The position numbers and the translations under genes were made by a program. DNA of 33,005 nt from Holophagaceae bacterium (GTDB lineage Bacteria; Acidobacteriota; Holophagae; Holophagales; Holophagaceae), in the NCBI GenBank assembly GCA_025361125.1, contig JANYBM010000036.1, positions 1 through 33,005 of the forward strand, given 5' to 3'. This document shows positions 6,756 to 15,112 of the stretch, piece after piece (positions within the stretch are counted from its first letter, which is position 1; the number at the start of each line of letters is the position of its first letter). The notes under the pieces were generated by a model. It was not told the DNA's origin and made no database searches. It saw only the letters and a program-made list of their open reading frames with translations.

Positions 6756-9700
6756 CTAATGAGCTTTCTGCACGCGGATGGGGAAGGCCGGGCGTTTAGG
6801 CTTCATGACGGGGTGTTGCTCAAGTTCCTTCATCACCACCTCGATGGCCTTTTCAAGCTGGGGATCCCGTCCAGCCATGATCTCCGCGGGAGTCTGTTCG
6901 ATCTCGATATCGGGAGCCACGCCCTCGTTCTCGACGATGAAGCCAGCCTCGGTCCAGATGGCCAGGTTGGGGGCGGTGATGAACCCGCCGTCCATGAGCG
7001 CTGGGAAACCAAGGATGCCCACCAGACCGCCCCAAGTGCGTTTGCCGATGAGCGGACCGAGTTGCAGCTTGCGGAACATCCAGGGCAGAAGGTCTCCCCC
7101 GGAGCCCGCGGTTTCATCAATGAGCATGGCTTTGGGGCCTTGGATCCCCGCCATGGGGGTCCTCAGATCTCCGCCATACCGCATGGCCCAGGAGGCAATG
7201 TAGGGTCTACGCAGGATGTCAATGTAGTAGTCGGCCACGCTTCCGCCCCCGTTGTGGCGCTCGTCCACGATGATGGCTTCGCGGTCCGCCTGCGGGAAGA
7301 AATAGCGCTTGAAGTAGGCGTGTCCGAGGTTAGCGGTATTGGGTACATAGACGTAGGCCACACGGCCCTTGGTGGCTTCGGTGACCTTCCGCAGGTTCCC
7401 CTCCACCCAATCCCGATTGCGCAGAGCCGCCTCGCTTTCAATGGGCACCACCGTCACCGTCCGGGCCCCTTTACCATCGGGTGTGGGACCCACTGAAAGC
7501 TCAACGATCCGGCCAGCTGTGCGCTCGAAACGGGCGAAATAGTTGTCGGAGGCTTTCAGGTCGGCGCCATCCACAGCCAAAAGATACTCACCGGTTTTCA
7601 CCTCCACTCCCGGTTCGGTCAGGGGAGAGCGCAGGTCGGGGGTCCAGTTCAATCCTCCGAACACCTTCTTGAAACGATAGCGGCCGTTGGCGATCTCGAT
7701 ATCGGCGCCCAGCAAGCCTCCGGGCACCGCTGGAATATCGGCCAAGGTATCTCCGCCGCCCACGCGGTGATGCCCGACCGACAGCTCACTGCACATCCAC
7801 TGGATAACCCGGTTGAGATCCTGGCGGGTGGCCAGGTGCGGCAGGAAGGGCTCGTACTTCGCGCGCATGGCCTTCCAGTCCGCGCCGTGGAACCCGGGAT
7901 CGTAAAAGTAATCCCGGTTGATCCTCCAGGCTTCTTCGAAGATCTGTCGCCATTCCTGGGCAGGCTCCACCCTCACTTGGACCGCGTCAACGTTCACCTT
8001 GAACTTGGTGGGGTCCAGTTTGTCGCCGTAATCGCAGATTGAAAGGCTTTTGCCTTGGCGGACCAGGATGCGCCTCAGGTCGGCACTTAACTGGTAGTCG
8101 GTCACTTTCTCTAGCAGGGTGTCTTCTTTCCGCTTCTGGAAATCGTATCGCATGAGCGTTCCAGTGGGTTCCTCGCTACCTTCGTTCGTGAGCAGGTAAA
8201 GGAGCTGTCCCGCGGGGCCGGGCGTCAGGTCAGAGAAGGCGGCTGCCTTAGTGGGGAGAGCCACGATGCGATCCGAGAGGCCCTCGGCGTCTACCACCAC
8301 CGAAACGGGCGGCGCGGGCTCTTTTGCTTTCTCCTTAACGATCGATTCTCTATCGCCACCCTCAGCCTTGTCTCCTTCTTCATCGCTTTGTTTCTGGAGG
8401 GGAGATGGGACACCCTTGGCGAGCACCGCAAGGTAGATGGAGCTGGTCACCCGCATGTCCACATTGGCCAGGGAGAACCAGTCATCGGAGGGTCCGGCGT
8501 CCGTGGATGAAAGGAACAGGAGAAACTTACCACCGGCATCGAAGGCTGGGTTGCGGGCGTCGGAGAGGCCATCCGTGACTGGGATGGAGCTCTTCGTGGC
8601 CAGGGAATAGAGCCAGATACGGTTGAGGTAGGTGGCTGAATTTTGGGTGTAGGCCAGCCACACGCTGTCCGGCGACCAGGCTGTGTGGAGCACTTTGGAG
8701 GGTCCGTACATCGTATCCGCGCCCACTTTTGTGCACTGCTTCGTGGCAAGATCCAGAATCCAAACCGTTCTGGCATTGTCGGTGTAGCAGAGCTTCTTGC
8801 CATCGGGAGCCCAGCTCAGGTCCTCGTAAAATCCCGAACCCTGGATGGGGATGCGGCGCGGATTTCCCTTGCCATCCTGGGCTACCAGAAAAAGCGCGTA
8901 CTCACCTCCCTCGTCCGAGAAATAAGCCACTGTCCGCCCATCCGGAGACCAGGCCGGGCTGCGGTCGTTGGCCCCAGGGCTGTGGGTCAGGTTGCGGTCA
9001 TCCCCCTTTTCACGGGGCAAGGTGAGGATCTCTCCTCGGAACGAAACAGCGACACGGGACCCAGAGGGTGAGAGGGAACTCTCTCGAAGGTACTTCACCC
9101 CCTTGGCATAACGGGCGCGCAACTCTGGCAACTCGGCAGGTACCGACAAATTTAGAATGGAGGTGCCGGCAGTCACCGGGTTCAACAGGTGGAGGTAGCC
9201 AGCCTGCTCATACAGGACGCGCCCCCCACAAGCGGAGAGGTTCAGCACCGGAAAGTCCGTGTGCTGGGTCAACCGGACCACAGTCTTGGCGGCACGATCA
9301 TAGCGGTAGAGATTGAACTCCCCGTCCCTATCGGAGCGGAAATACAGAGCGTCACCCATGAAGCAGGGGTCGGTATCGTTGCACCGGCCATTGGGCTGTG
9401 GAACCTGTACGAAAGCCAGGGTCTGGAGATCCTGAAGGAGAATGCGGCTGTGGGTGCCACCACGGTAATGCTTCCATTGGTTGAAGGGCTCGCCAAGCGG
9501 CACGTAGGCCAAGGTGCGACCGTCTGGCGCCATGGCCGCCTGCACGGCATGGGGTACGGGAAGCCGTTGGGGCCAACCCCCTCCCACAGGTACGGTGTAG
9601 AGCTGCAGATATCGCGTGGTGTAGACCTCGCGGGGGGAAGAGAAGATCACCGATTTCCCGTCCGGTGTAAAACCCAGCGCCGTATCGGCACCCGGATGCC

Positions 9701-10028
9701 AGGTAAGTCGCTTGGGCACGCCGCCCTCCGAGGGCACTACATACACGTCCGTGTTCCCCTCATAGCGCCCAGTGAAAGCGATGAGCCGCCCGTCCGGGGA
9801 AAACCGCGGTCCTGACTCAATACCCGGATGGGAGGTGAGTTGGCGCACATCCGTTCCATCCAGTGCCGCGGTCCAGAGGTCGTTCGCGTAGGCGAAGGCG
9901 AGACGCTTTTCGCTGAGGGTCGGTTCGGCCAACATTCGCGTACCCTGTGGATCACGGGCGCAAGCAGGGCCGAAGAGGTTGGCAAGTATGGCCAGCGTGG
10001 AGAAGAACCTGGAGTAATGTGTGTTCAT
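6756..10028 (-). CDS. Secreted tricorn-type serine protease
   Basis: This 1090-residue protein has the tricorn layout. A signal peptide (residues 1-24, ending GPACA) is followed by a long beta-propeller region of repeated FSPDGRxIAF-type blades to about residue 560. A low-complexity linker rich in Lys, Glu and Asp comes next, then a C1-like region, a PDZ-like segment (LLAVDGADL) and the S41-type catalytic core. The likely nucleophile is Ser976 (DETAGSGGDLLPW) and the likely catalytic His is 753 or 754 (SVGHHRVGGGD). The residue after the Ser is Gly where archaeal tricorn has Asp, and the Ser before the catalytic His appears to be Gly. The ATG at 10028 with GGAGG upstream and a clean signal peptide is preferred over the open frame to 10097. 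It probably degrades peptides outside the cytoplasm. Confidence 0.93.
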   Translation of the reverse strand: MNTHYSRFFSTLAILANLFGPACARDPQGTRMLAEPTLSEKRLAFAYANDLWTAALDGTDVRQLTSHPGIESGPRFSPDGRLIAFTGRYEGNTDVYVVPSEGGVPKRLTWHPGADTALGFTPDGKSVIFSSPREVYTTRYLQLYTVPVGGGWPQRLPVPHAVQAAMAPDGRTLAYVPLGEPFNQWKHYRGGTHSRILLQDLQTLAFVQVPQPNGRCNDTDPCFMGDALYFRSDRDGEFNLYRYDRAAKTVVRLTQHTDFPVLNLSACGGRVLYEQAGYLHLLNPVTAGTSILNLSVPAELPELRARYAKGVKYLRESSLSPSGSRVAVSFRGEILTLPREKGDDRNLTHSPGANDRSPAWSPDGRTVAYFSDEGGEYALFLVAQDGKGNPRRIPIQGSGFYEDLSWAPDGKKLCYTDNARTVWILDLATKQCTKVGADTMYGPSKVLHTAWSPDSVWLAYTQNSATYLNRIWLYSLATKSSIPVTDGLSDARNPAFDAGGKFLLFLSSTDAGPSDDWFSLANVDMRVTSSIYLAVLAKGVPSPLQKQSDEEGDKAEGGDRESIVKEKAKEPAPPVSVVVDAEGLSDRIVALPTKAAAFSDLTPGPAGQLLYLLTNEGSEEPTGTLMRYDFQKRKEDTLLEKVTDYQLSADLRRILVRQGKSLSICDYGDKLDPTKFKVNVDAVQVRVEPAQEWRQIFEEAWRINRDYFYDPGFHGADWKAMRAKYEPFLPHLATRQDLNRVIQWMCSELSVGHHRVGGGDTLADIPAVPGGLLGADIEIANGRYRFKKVFGGLNWTPDLRSPLTEPGVEVKTGEYLLAVDGADLKASDNYFARFERTAGRIVELSVGPTPDGKGARTVTVVPIESEAALRNRDWVEGNLRKVTEATKGRVAYVYVPNTANLGHAYFKRYFFPQADREAIIVDERHNGGGSVADYYIDILRRPYIASWAMRYGGDLRTPMAGIQGPKAMLIDETAGSGGDLLPWMFRKLQLGPLIGKRTWGGLVGILGFPALMDGGFITAPNLAIWTEAGFIVENEGVAPDIEIEQTPAEIMAGRDPQLEKAIEVVMKELEQHPVMKPKRPAFPIRVQKAH

Positions 10029-10193
10029 TTGGAATGGCCTCCGACGGAGCTGCGGGAATAGGTCTTCATCATCCAGCCACAAGCTGGCAGTGACCACCCT
10101 AATTCGCCTCAGCCCACCCTTGCATCCCGATTTGCGGTTCCAGCCCTAATGCCCAGCACTTGTATTGCAGCCTGAAGTGCGGATACTCGGCGT

Positions 10194-11117
10194 ATGTTCA
10201 AAAAACTTTCTGGTTTGCTGACCATTTGGTGTGTGCTGCTGCTCACGGGATGTCTTGACTATGAGCAGCAAACCCTTACCTACCGATATGACCTGAAGAG
10301 CGATACCCTTCGCATTTTTCAGGTCTACCAAGGAATCTTCGGCGAGGATCAACCGGAGGGACTATCCGATAAGGAGTTGGATCAGCTTCAATCGGTCCTG
10401 TCGGGGCAGAGGACCTTTTTCTTTGCGAACTGGATCTGGGAGTACGATCGCGAGGAGGTGCGCAAAGGGTTGGACAACCTGAATAAGCCGGATTCCCAGC
10501 CGGATGCGACATTGGACCCTGCGGCCCGCTCGCGGCGGGAGACGTTTTTAAACCTGCTCTTGGATAATGCGCATTTGGAGAATGGCGCGTTCTACTTGGA
10601 TGACCAGGGCAAGCTGTGCGCCGTGCAATCCGTCACTGTTTCGCACTTTTCAAAACTTGTCGCCGCAGGCAATGGGCAGATTCGTGATCTCTTCAAAGTC
10701 GAGGCAAATGGGGAGAAAGTGACCGTCGAGGAGCATACGCTCTATCTCAAATACGCCGGACAGCAGCGGCCTTACATCACCATCAATGGGAACCAGGTCC
10801 GCTTCCGCCTTCCCATTACCCGCACGGCCTTTGAAAAATCGTACGGCCCGGATTCCAGCGCCGCCAAGCAACTCGAGGAGTTCAGGCAACAGGGCGGCAA
10901 GGTCGCTTTCGCGAACAACGAAATGAAATGGAGCGTCGGCACACCCTCGGACCAAGTGACCACCCTCACCCTTCCCGTTTCGACAAAGCCCTACGTCGCC
11001 AACGCATTGGACGCGGTGAAAAGCCGGGCGGTCATCCACGGAAAAATGGATGTCGCCGCGACTGCTAAGGTGTTCGTCCAGGGAGCGGCTCCAGATGCCA
11101 AGCCCCAAAGACACTGA
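10194..11117 (+). CDS. Hypothetical lipoprotein
   Basis: This 307-residue protein has a lipoprotein signal: MFKKLSG, a hydrophobic stretch LLTIWCVLLL and the lipobox LTGC with Cys20 as the modified residue. It is therefore likely anchored in the outer or inner membrane, facing the periplasm. The mature part has mixed strands and helices with one more Cys near residue 144 and no motif I recognise. The gene is divergent from the protease operon, with about 165 bases between the start codons; no clear promoter is visible there. The upstream ribosome-binding site is weak (GCGGATACTCGGCGT before the ATG). The function is unknown. Confidence 0.8.
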   Translation: MFKKLSGLLTIWCVLLLTGCLDYEQQTLTYRYDLKSDTLRIFQVYQGIFGEDQPEGLSDKELDQLQSVLSGQRTFFFANWIWEYDREEVRKGLDNLNKPDSQPDATLDPAARSRRETFLNLLLDNAHLENGAFYLDDQGKLCAVQSVTVSHFSKLVAAGNGQIRDLFKVEANGEKVTVEEHTLYLKYAGQQRPYITINGNQVRFRLPITRTAFEKSYGPDSSAAKQLEEFRQQGGKVAFANNEMKWSVGTPSDQVTTLTLPVSTKPYVANALDAVKSRAVIHGKMDVAATAKVFVQGAAPDAKPQRH

Positions 11118-11222
11118 CTGCCCGTTCACCTGTAAACATTCTCAAAGCCTGTATGAGGGGTTTCATGGGCAATCGTGTCAAAACAGGCGAAGCGGAAAGC
11201 GACCGCCGAAGAGCCACCTGTT

Positions 11223-11297
11223 TTATTTTACGATTCGCCCTTGCCAGGAGTACACCTGATTGGCGTAATGGCCAGGCCACGTGGCCGTTTCGGTGCC
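11223..11297 (-). other. In-frame continuation after amber codon
   Basis: After the TAG at 11300-11298 the same frame continues for 24 codons (GTETATWPG ... YSWQGRIVK) to a TAA at 11225-11223. The residues look like the closing strands of the C-terminal domain of the preceding gene, where a GTxxxxWPG ... YSWxxxI end is expected. A CAG to TAG change would explain it, as would a sequencing error or readthrough. Confidence 0.5.
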
Positions 11298-12740
11298 CTA
11301 CAGGGTGCCGTCAGCCGCCAGTGTCCCTTCATAGATGGAGGTGAGTCCTGTAGAAAAGCCAGCATCCCGGCGGCTGATTCTCACCTTGGCACCCACGATT
11401 GAAATGGAGAGGACTGCTACAGCGCCGTTGTTCCAGGTGGCATCCCACACATCCGAGTCGCCGCGCCGCACCCAGCGGCCTGTATAGCTCACGGCTTCAG
11501 TGATGCTCCATTCATGTCCCAGGCGATCCGCATCGACCTGCGTCTTACCACTTGGAGATGCGGACATGCCGATGGGATCTGGCGGCTTCGTACCGGCCGG
11601 AGCCCAGCGGTAGTTGAAGGCCCGTGTCTCGGATACATCCCCGTCGATGACGGACGTAGAGGCGTTGTAGACCAAGGAGTATCCCTGCACGACGCCTCCC
11701 ACCTCGAAGCCGCCCTGCGGCACCGTGATCGATGTCGAACCTGTTTGGGTCTGGTGGCTCCACTTGTTCACAAGGCGCCCGCCAGGCCATTCCAGATCGC
11801 AGTCCGTCGCCTCGGCGGTCAGTGTCAATTTCTGCTCCGGGATCAAGGTGCTCGGGGGCACGCTCCATTTAGCGGTGGCGGTGAAGCGATACTCCAGGCC
11901 CTTCTCGGTGAAATGTGCGGCGGCCGTCATGCCGCTGTTGCTGAACTGCGCTGTCGCCCGGCCTGGGTTGGTGTTCCTCTCCCATACCCCCACTTCCCTC
12001 AACACCCAGGTTCCCGTGGCCGGCACCCGCACGGGCGACGCAGGGCGAACCTGCACCGGCGGCTCGGGTGTGACTTTCTGGCTTGAAGCAATCGGGGGAA
12101 AAGTCCGTAGTTCACGCAGTTTGTCCGCCTGCCTCTTCTCGTAGTCTCGGTTCCAGGCGCGGACCCGGGCGATCATGAGGGCTTCCAGTTGCTTGTCATC
12201 AAGGATGGGGGAGGGATTCCAGATCTTCTCCAGCACCTCCGGGTCCCCGACATCTGGATTCCGGTAAGGAAGCCAGGCCTTGAGCTCATTGAGTTTCTGC
12301 TGGTAGTTCGAGAACCCGACGGCGATGCGCTCACGGTAGCGTCTCGCCTGGGCGGGGTCCGGGGCAGGCGGACTCCAAAGGGTCGGATCCTCGGAGAGTT
12401 TCATCGCGTCGCGCACGGCGATGGCATCCGCCAGAGCCTTGTAGTGGGCTTCGAGGTCGGGTCGCGCTTTGCCCAGTTCCTCGGCGATCTGGTAGCCAAA
12501 ATCATGCTTCTGCGCCGCCGCATCCAGTGCATCTATCGGCGGCAACGGGCCAGGTTTATCCGCCCTCTCACTGCCCCCCCACCAGCCAGGGCCGTACCAG
12601 TTGCCGTAACGGATGAGCGTGCCCCGTTCCCCCGCCGCAGCATCCCAGAAAAACTTGCTGTGTAGTCCCGTCTGGGTCTGGGCGAGCAGCGGTGCGACGA
12701 ACAACGCACAGGTCAGGAGTTGAATCAGGTTGCGAGACAT
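11298..12740 (-). CDS. Secreted protein with phospholipase A2-like motif
   Basis: This 480-residue protein has a signal peptide (MSRNLIQLLTCALFVAPLLA) and begins the mature chain with Gln. Residues 45-53 (YGNWYGPGW) resemble the calcium-binding loop of phospholipase A2, and residues 70-83 (DALDAAAQKHDFGY) match the catalytic HDxxY helix (His79, Asp80, Tyr83). The spacing and the PP-x-D-AAAxxHD context recall parvovirus VP1-type and bacterial secreted PLA2-like domains. A helical region follows (about 85-220), then a long beta-rich part from about 240. The last domain (GRWVRRGDSDVWDATWNNG onward) stops early at a TAG. The ATG at 12740 has GGAGG seven bases upstream, so the longer open frame is not used. 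Activity is inferred from the motif only. Confidence 0.75.
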   Translation of the reverse strand: MSRNLIQLLTCALFVAPLLAQTQTGLHSKFFWDAAAGERGTLIRYGNWYGPGWWGGSERADKPGPLPPIDALDAAAQKHDFGYQIAEELGKARPDLEAHYKALADAIAVRDAMKLSEDPTLWSPPAPDPAQARRYRERIAVGFSNYQQKLNELKAWLPYRNPDVGDPEVLEKIWNPSPILDDKQLEALMIARVRAWNRDYEKRQADKLRELRTFPPIASSQKVTPEPPVQVRPASPVRVPATGTWVLREVGVWERNTNPGRATAQFSNSGMTAAAHFTEKGLEYRFTATAKWSVPPSTLIPEQKLTLTAEATDCDLEWPGGRLVNKWSHQTQTGSTSITVPQGGFEVGGVVQGYSLVYNASTSVIDGDVSETRAFNYRWAPAGTKPPDPIGMSASPSGKTQVDADRLGHEWSITEAVSYTGRWVRRGDSDVWDATWNNGAVAVLSISIVGAKVRISRRDAGFSTGLTSIYEGTLAADGTL

Positions 12741-12989
12741 GTTTTGACCTCCATGACGGTGGCTGAAAAACACATTGGAAACTTGAAACACCGGTACAAC
12801 TGCTGAGGCAGATGTACAAAAAGGCATCTGAATACTGAAGGGTGGTGCTCTCCCGCCTGCACATCGGAAATCGTGCTCTTAGGCAATACCCAACCAATCC
12901 CGGTCTAATGACAGATTTTCCGGTTGCACCCGAGGTAGTGGCGGCCACAGCCTCACCCTCACTCCAGCTTCAGCCTATCGAGGGTGCCC

Positions 12990-14867
12990 CTAGCGATGAA
13001 CATCCACCATCTGCAGGGGCCGGGGCTGGGTCATGGCTTCCAGGCTCAGGGCATCGTCTAGTTGGGCGATGGTGAGGTAGCCTTTTTCCAGAATGATTTC
13101 CCGCACGGAGGCCCCGGTTTCCAGGGCGATCTTGGCGACTTCGGTGGCGCGCTTGTAACCGATGGCGGGCATGACGGCGGTGACGATGCCGATGCTGTGT
13201 TCCACCAGATCGCGGCAGCGCTCCCGGTTGGCGGTGATACCGGTGATGCATTTCGTTGTGAGCACATTCACTGCCGCGGTCAACATGCGTAAGCTGTTGG
13301 CCAAGCTGTAGGCCAGGATGGGCTCCATCACATTGAGTTGAAGTTGACCCGCCTCGGCGGCCAGGGTGATGGTCAGGTCGTTACCGATGACCGAAAAGGC
13401 CACCTGGTTGACCACTTCAGGAATCACTGGGTTCACCTTGCCGGGCATGATGCTGCTGCCGGGCTGCATGGCCGGCAGGTTGATTTCGCCAAAGCCACAT
13501 CTTGGGCCGCTGCTAAGCAGGCGCAAGTCATTGCACAGTTTGCTGAGCTTTACCGCGGCGCGTTTCACCACACCGGAAAACATGACGAAGGCGCCGGTAT
13601 CCGGTGTGGCTTCCACAAGGTTTTCTGCGAGAACGATTTCCAATCCCGTGTTCCGGCGCAGTTCCTCCACCACAATCTGCGGATAACGGGGATCCGCGCA
13701 GATACCCGTGCCGATGGCCGTACCGCCCATGTTCACTTCAAGAAAAAGTCGGGCGGTTTCACGCAGGCGTTCAATATCCTCGCCAGTGGTGATGGCGTAG
13801 GCTTCGAATTCCTGGCCCAAGGTCATGGGTACCGCGTCCTGCAGCTGGGTGCGCCCCATCTTGATGACATCGCTGAATTCTCTGGCCTTGGCGTGCAGCG
13901 CGGTCTTCAATTTTTCCATGGCTTCCAGCAGGGACTTGAGCATGAAGATAGTGGAGAGCCGCAGAGCTGTTGGGTAGACATCGTTGGTGCTCTGGCCCAG
14001 ATTCACATGGTCATTGGGGTGGCACTTGGCGTAGTCGCCGCGTTGCTCCCCCATCAATTCCAGGGCGCGATTGGCGATGACTTCGTTGGCGTTCATGTTG
14101 GTGGAAGTACCCGCGCCGCCCTGCACCATGTCCGTGGGGAAATGGCCGTGCCAGTGACCATCAATGATTTCACGGCAAGCGGTATCAATGGCCTGGGCGA
14201 TGACTGGATCCAGCAGACCCAAGCGGGCATTGGCTCTGGCCGCTGCCTGCTTCACCAGCGCCAGCGCTCTCACCATGGCTGGAAAATGGCTGACGGGCGT
14301 GCCGGTAATGGGGAAATTCTGAACCGCACGGAGCGTCTGGATGCCGAACAACGCATCGCTGGGTACTTCCATGGGGCCGATAAGATCCGACTCGTGGCGG
14401 GTGGACCCGCTGGCGTAGGCCTGCTCGCGGCCCATGCTGCCGCCGCCCGTGTAGACCAGCCGACGATGGAGCACATTGGCCACCTTGCTGAGAATGGCAA
14501 TGGCGGCGCCACCATCCTGGCTCAATCGCCCCAGCACCAACTCACGATCCAGCTCCAGCAAGACCGCATCCGCCTGCACTCTGGCAGAAGCCGTATGGGC
14601 CACGGCGGTTAGAAAGGCCTGTTCACCAGCCACATCTCCCGGCCCCAAAACGATGAGGGGTTCAGGGCCATCGCCATTGTCTCGACTGACTTCTACTTTG
14701 CCTTCGGCGATCACGAAACAAGCCAGGCGCGCGTCGCCCTGCCGAAACAGGTAGTCACCCGCTACGAATTTACGCTGCTGAATGGCGCTGACCACCAGAT
14801 CCAAATGGGATTCTGAAAGCCCCGAGAATAGCTCAGAGCTACGCAGAATGGATTTCACAGCTTCCAT
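12990..14867 (-). CDS. aspA: Aspartate ammonia-lyase with N-terminal cyclic-nucleotide-binding-like domain
   Basis: The C-terminal ~460 residues form an aspartase of the fumarase/aspartase superfamily (aspartate to fumarate plus ammonia). GTSTNMNANEVIANRA, HPNDHVNLGQSTNDVYPTA and the signature GSSIMPGKVNPVIPE are all intact; Ser471 or Ser472 in that loop is the catalytic base candidate. Residues 1-150 form a CRP-like beta-roll (FVAGDYLFRQGD, FVIAEGKVEVSRD, LGPGDVAGEQAFL) with no HTH. In the phosphate-binding cassette GEQAFLTAVAHTAS, the Arg expected before T-A-S is His, so classical cAMP binding may be lost. The ATG at 14867 has GGGAGG six bases upstream. Aspartases normally have about 470 residues, so the extra 150 are a true fusion. 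Confidence 0.93.
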   Translation of the reverse strand: MEAVKSILRSSELFSGLSESHLDLVVSAIQQRKFVAGDYLFRQGDARLACFVIAEGKVEVSRDNGDGPEPLIVLGPGDVAGEQAFLTAVAHTASARVQADAVLLELDRELVLGRLSQDGGAAIAILSKVANVLHRRLVYTGGGSMGREQAYASGSTRHESDLIGPMEVPSDALFGIQTLRAVQNFPITGTPVSHFPAMVRALALVKQAAARANARLGLLDPVIAQAIDTACREIIDGHWHGHFPTDMVQGGAGTSTNMNANEVIANRALELMGEQRGDYAKCHPNDHVNLGQSTNDVYPTALRLSTIFMLKSLLEAMEKLKTALHAKAREFSDVIKMGRTQLQDAVPMTLGQEFEAYAITTGEDIERLRETARLFLEVNMGGTAIGTGICADPRYPQIVVEELRRNTGLEIVLAENLVEATPDTGAFVMFSGVVKRAAVKLSKLCNDLRLLSSGPRCGFGEINLPAMQPGSSIMPGKVNPVIPEVVNQVAFSVIGNDLTITLAAEAGQLQLNVMEPILAYSLANSLRMLTAAVNVLTTKCITGITANRERCRDLVEHSIGIVTAVMPAIGYKRATEVAKIALETGASVREIILEKGYLTIAQLDDALSLEAMTQPRPLQMVDVHR

Positions 14868-14984
14868 GAAAGACCTCCCACCGGGCACAAATCCGACTTG
14901 ATCATGCTAACTCGGAGCCAACGAGACAAAATCACAGGTTCATCACGATGCAGGAAAAGTCCCAAAAATGTTGAGAAATAGCGA

Positions 14985-15000
14985 TGTGACTTGCATCACA
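14985..15000. promoter_or_regulatory. CRP/FNR-family operator, perfect CRP consensus
   Basis: TGTGACTTGCATCACA matches TGTGA-N6-TCACA exactly. It lies in the divergent spacer, 118 bases from the aspartase start codon and 113 from the malic-enzyme start codon, so it could control either or both genes. A CRP-family regulator must be encoded elsewhere. Confidence 0.65.
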
Positions 15001-15032
15001 GGCAACCATGAGCTGCAGCCACTGGCCGGAGT

Positions 15033-15046
15033 ACATTCGAGAATGT
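15033..15046. promoter_or_regulatory. Inverted repeat, possible operator
   Basis: ACATTC-GA-GAATGT is a perfect six-base inverted repeat with a two-base spacer, 67 bases upstream of the malic-enzyme ATG. It differs from the CRP-like site and could bind a second dimeric regulator. It is short, so chance is possible. Confidence 0.3.
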
Positions 15047-15112
15047 GGTGAGTGTGGGATCTGCCCCAGCCTTTCAGGGCCCGAAAGCGCAACCACTTGA
15101 ATGGGAGCTTCC

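Noticed and set aside
6759-7496. 245-codon plus-strand frame opposite the tricorn-like gene
   Set aside because: Antisense shadow of a recognised protease with catalytic motifs on the other strand.
13338-14612. 424-codon plus-strand frame opposite the aspartase gene
   Set aside because: Antisense shadow of a clearly recognised gene; no ribosome-binding site or family resemblance.
14400-14867. N-terminal part of the aspartase gene as a separate CRP-type regulator
   Set aside because: There is no HTH, stop or new start; the frame runs directly into the aspartase domain.
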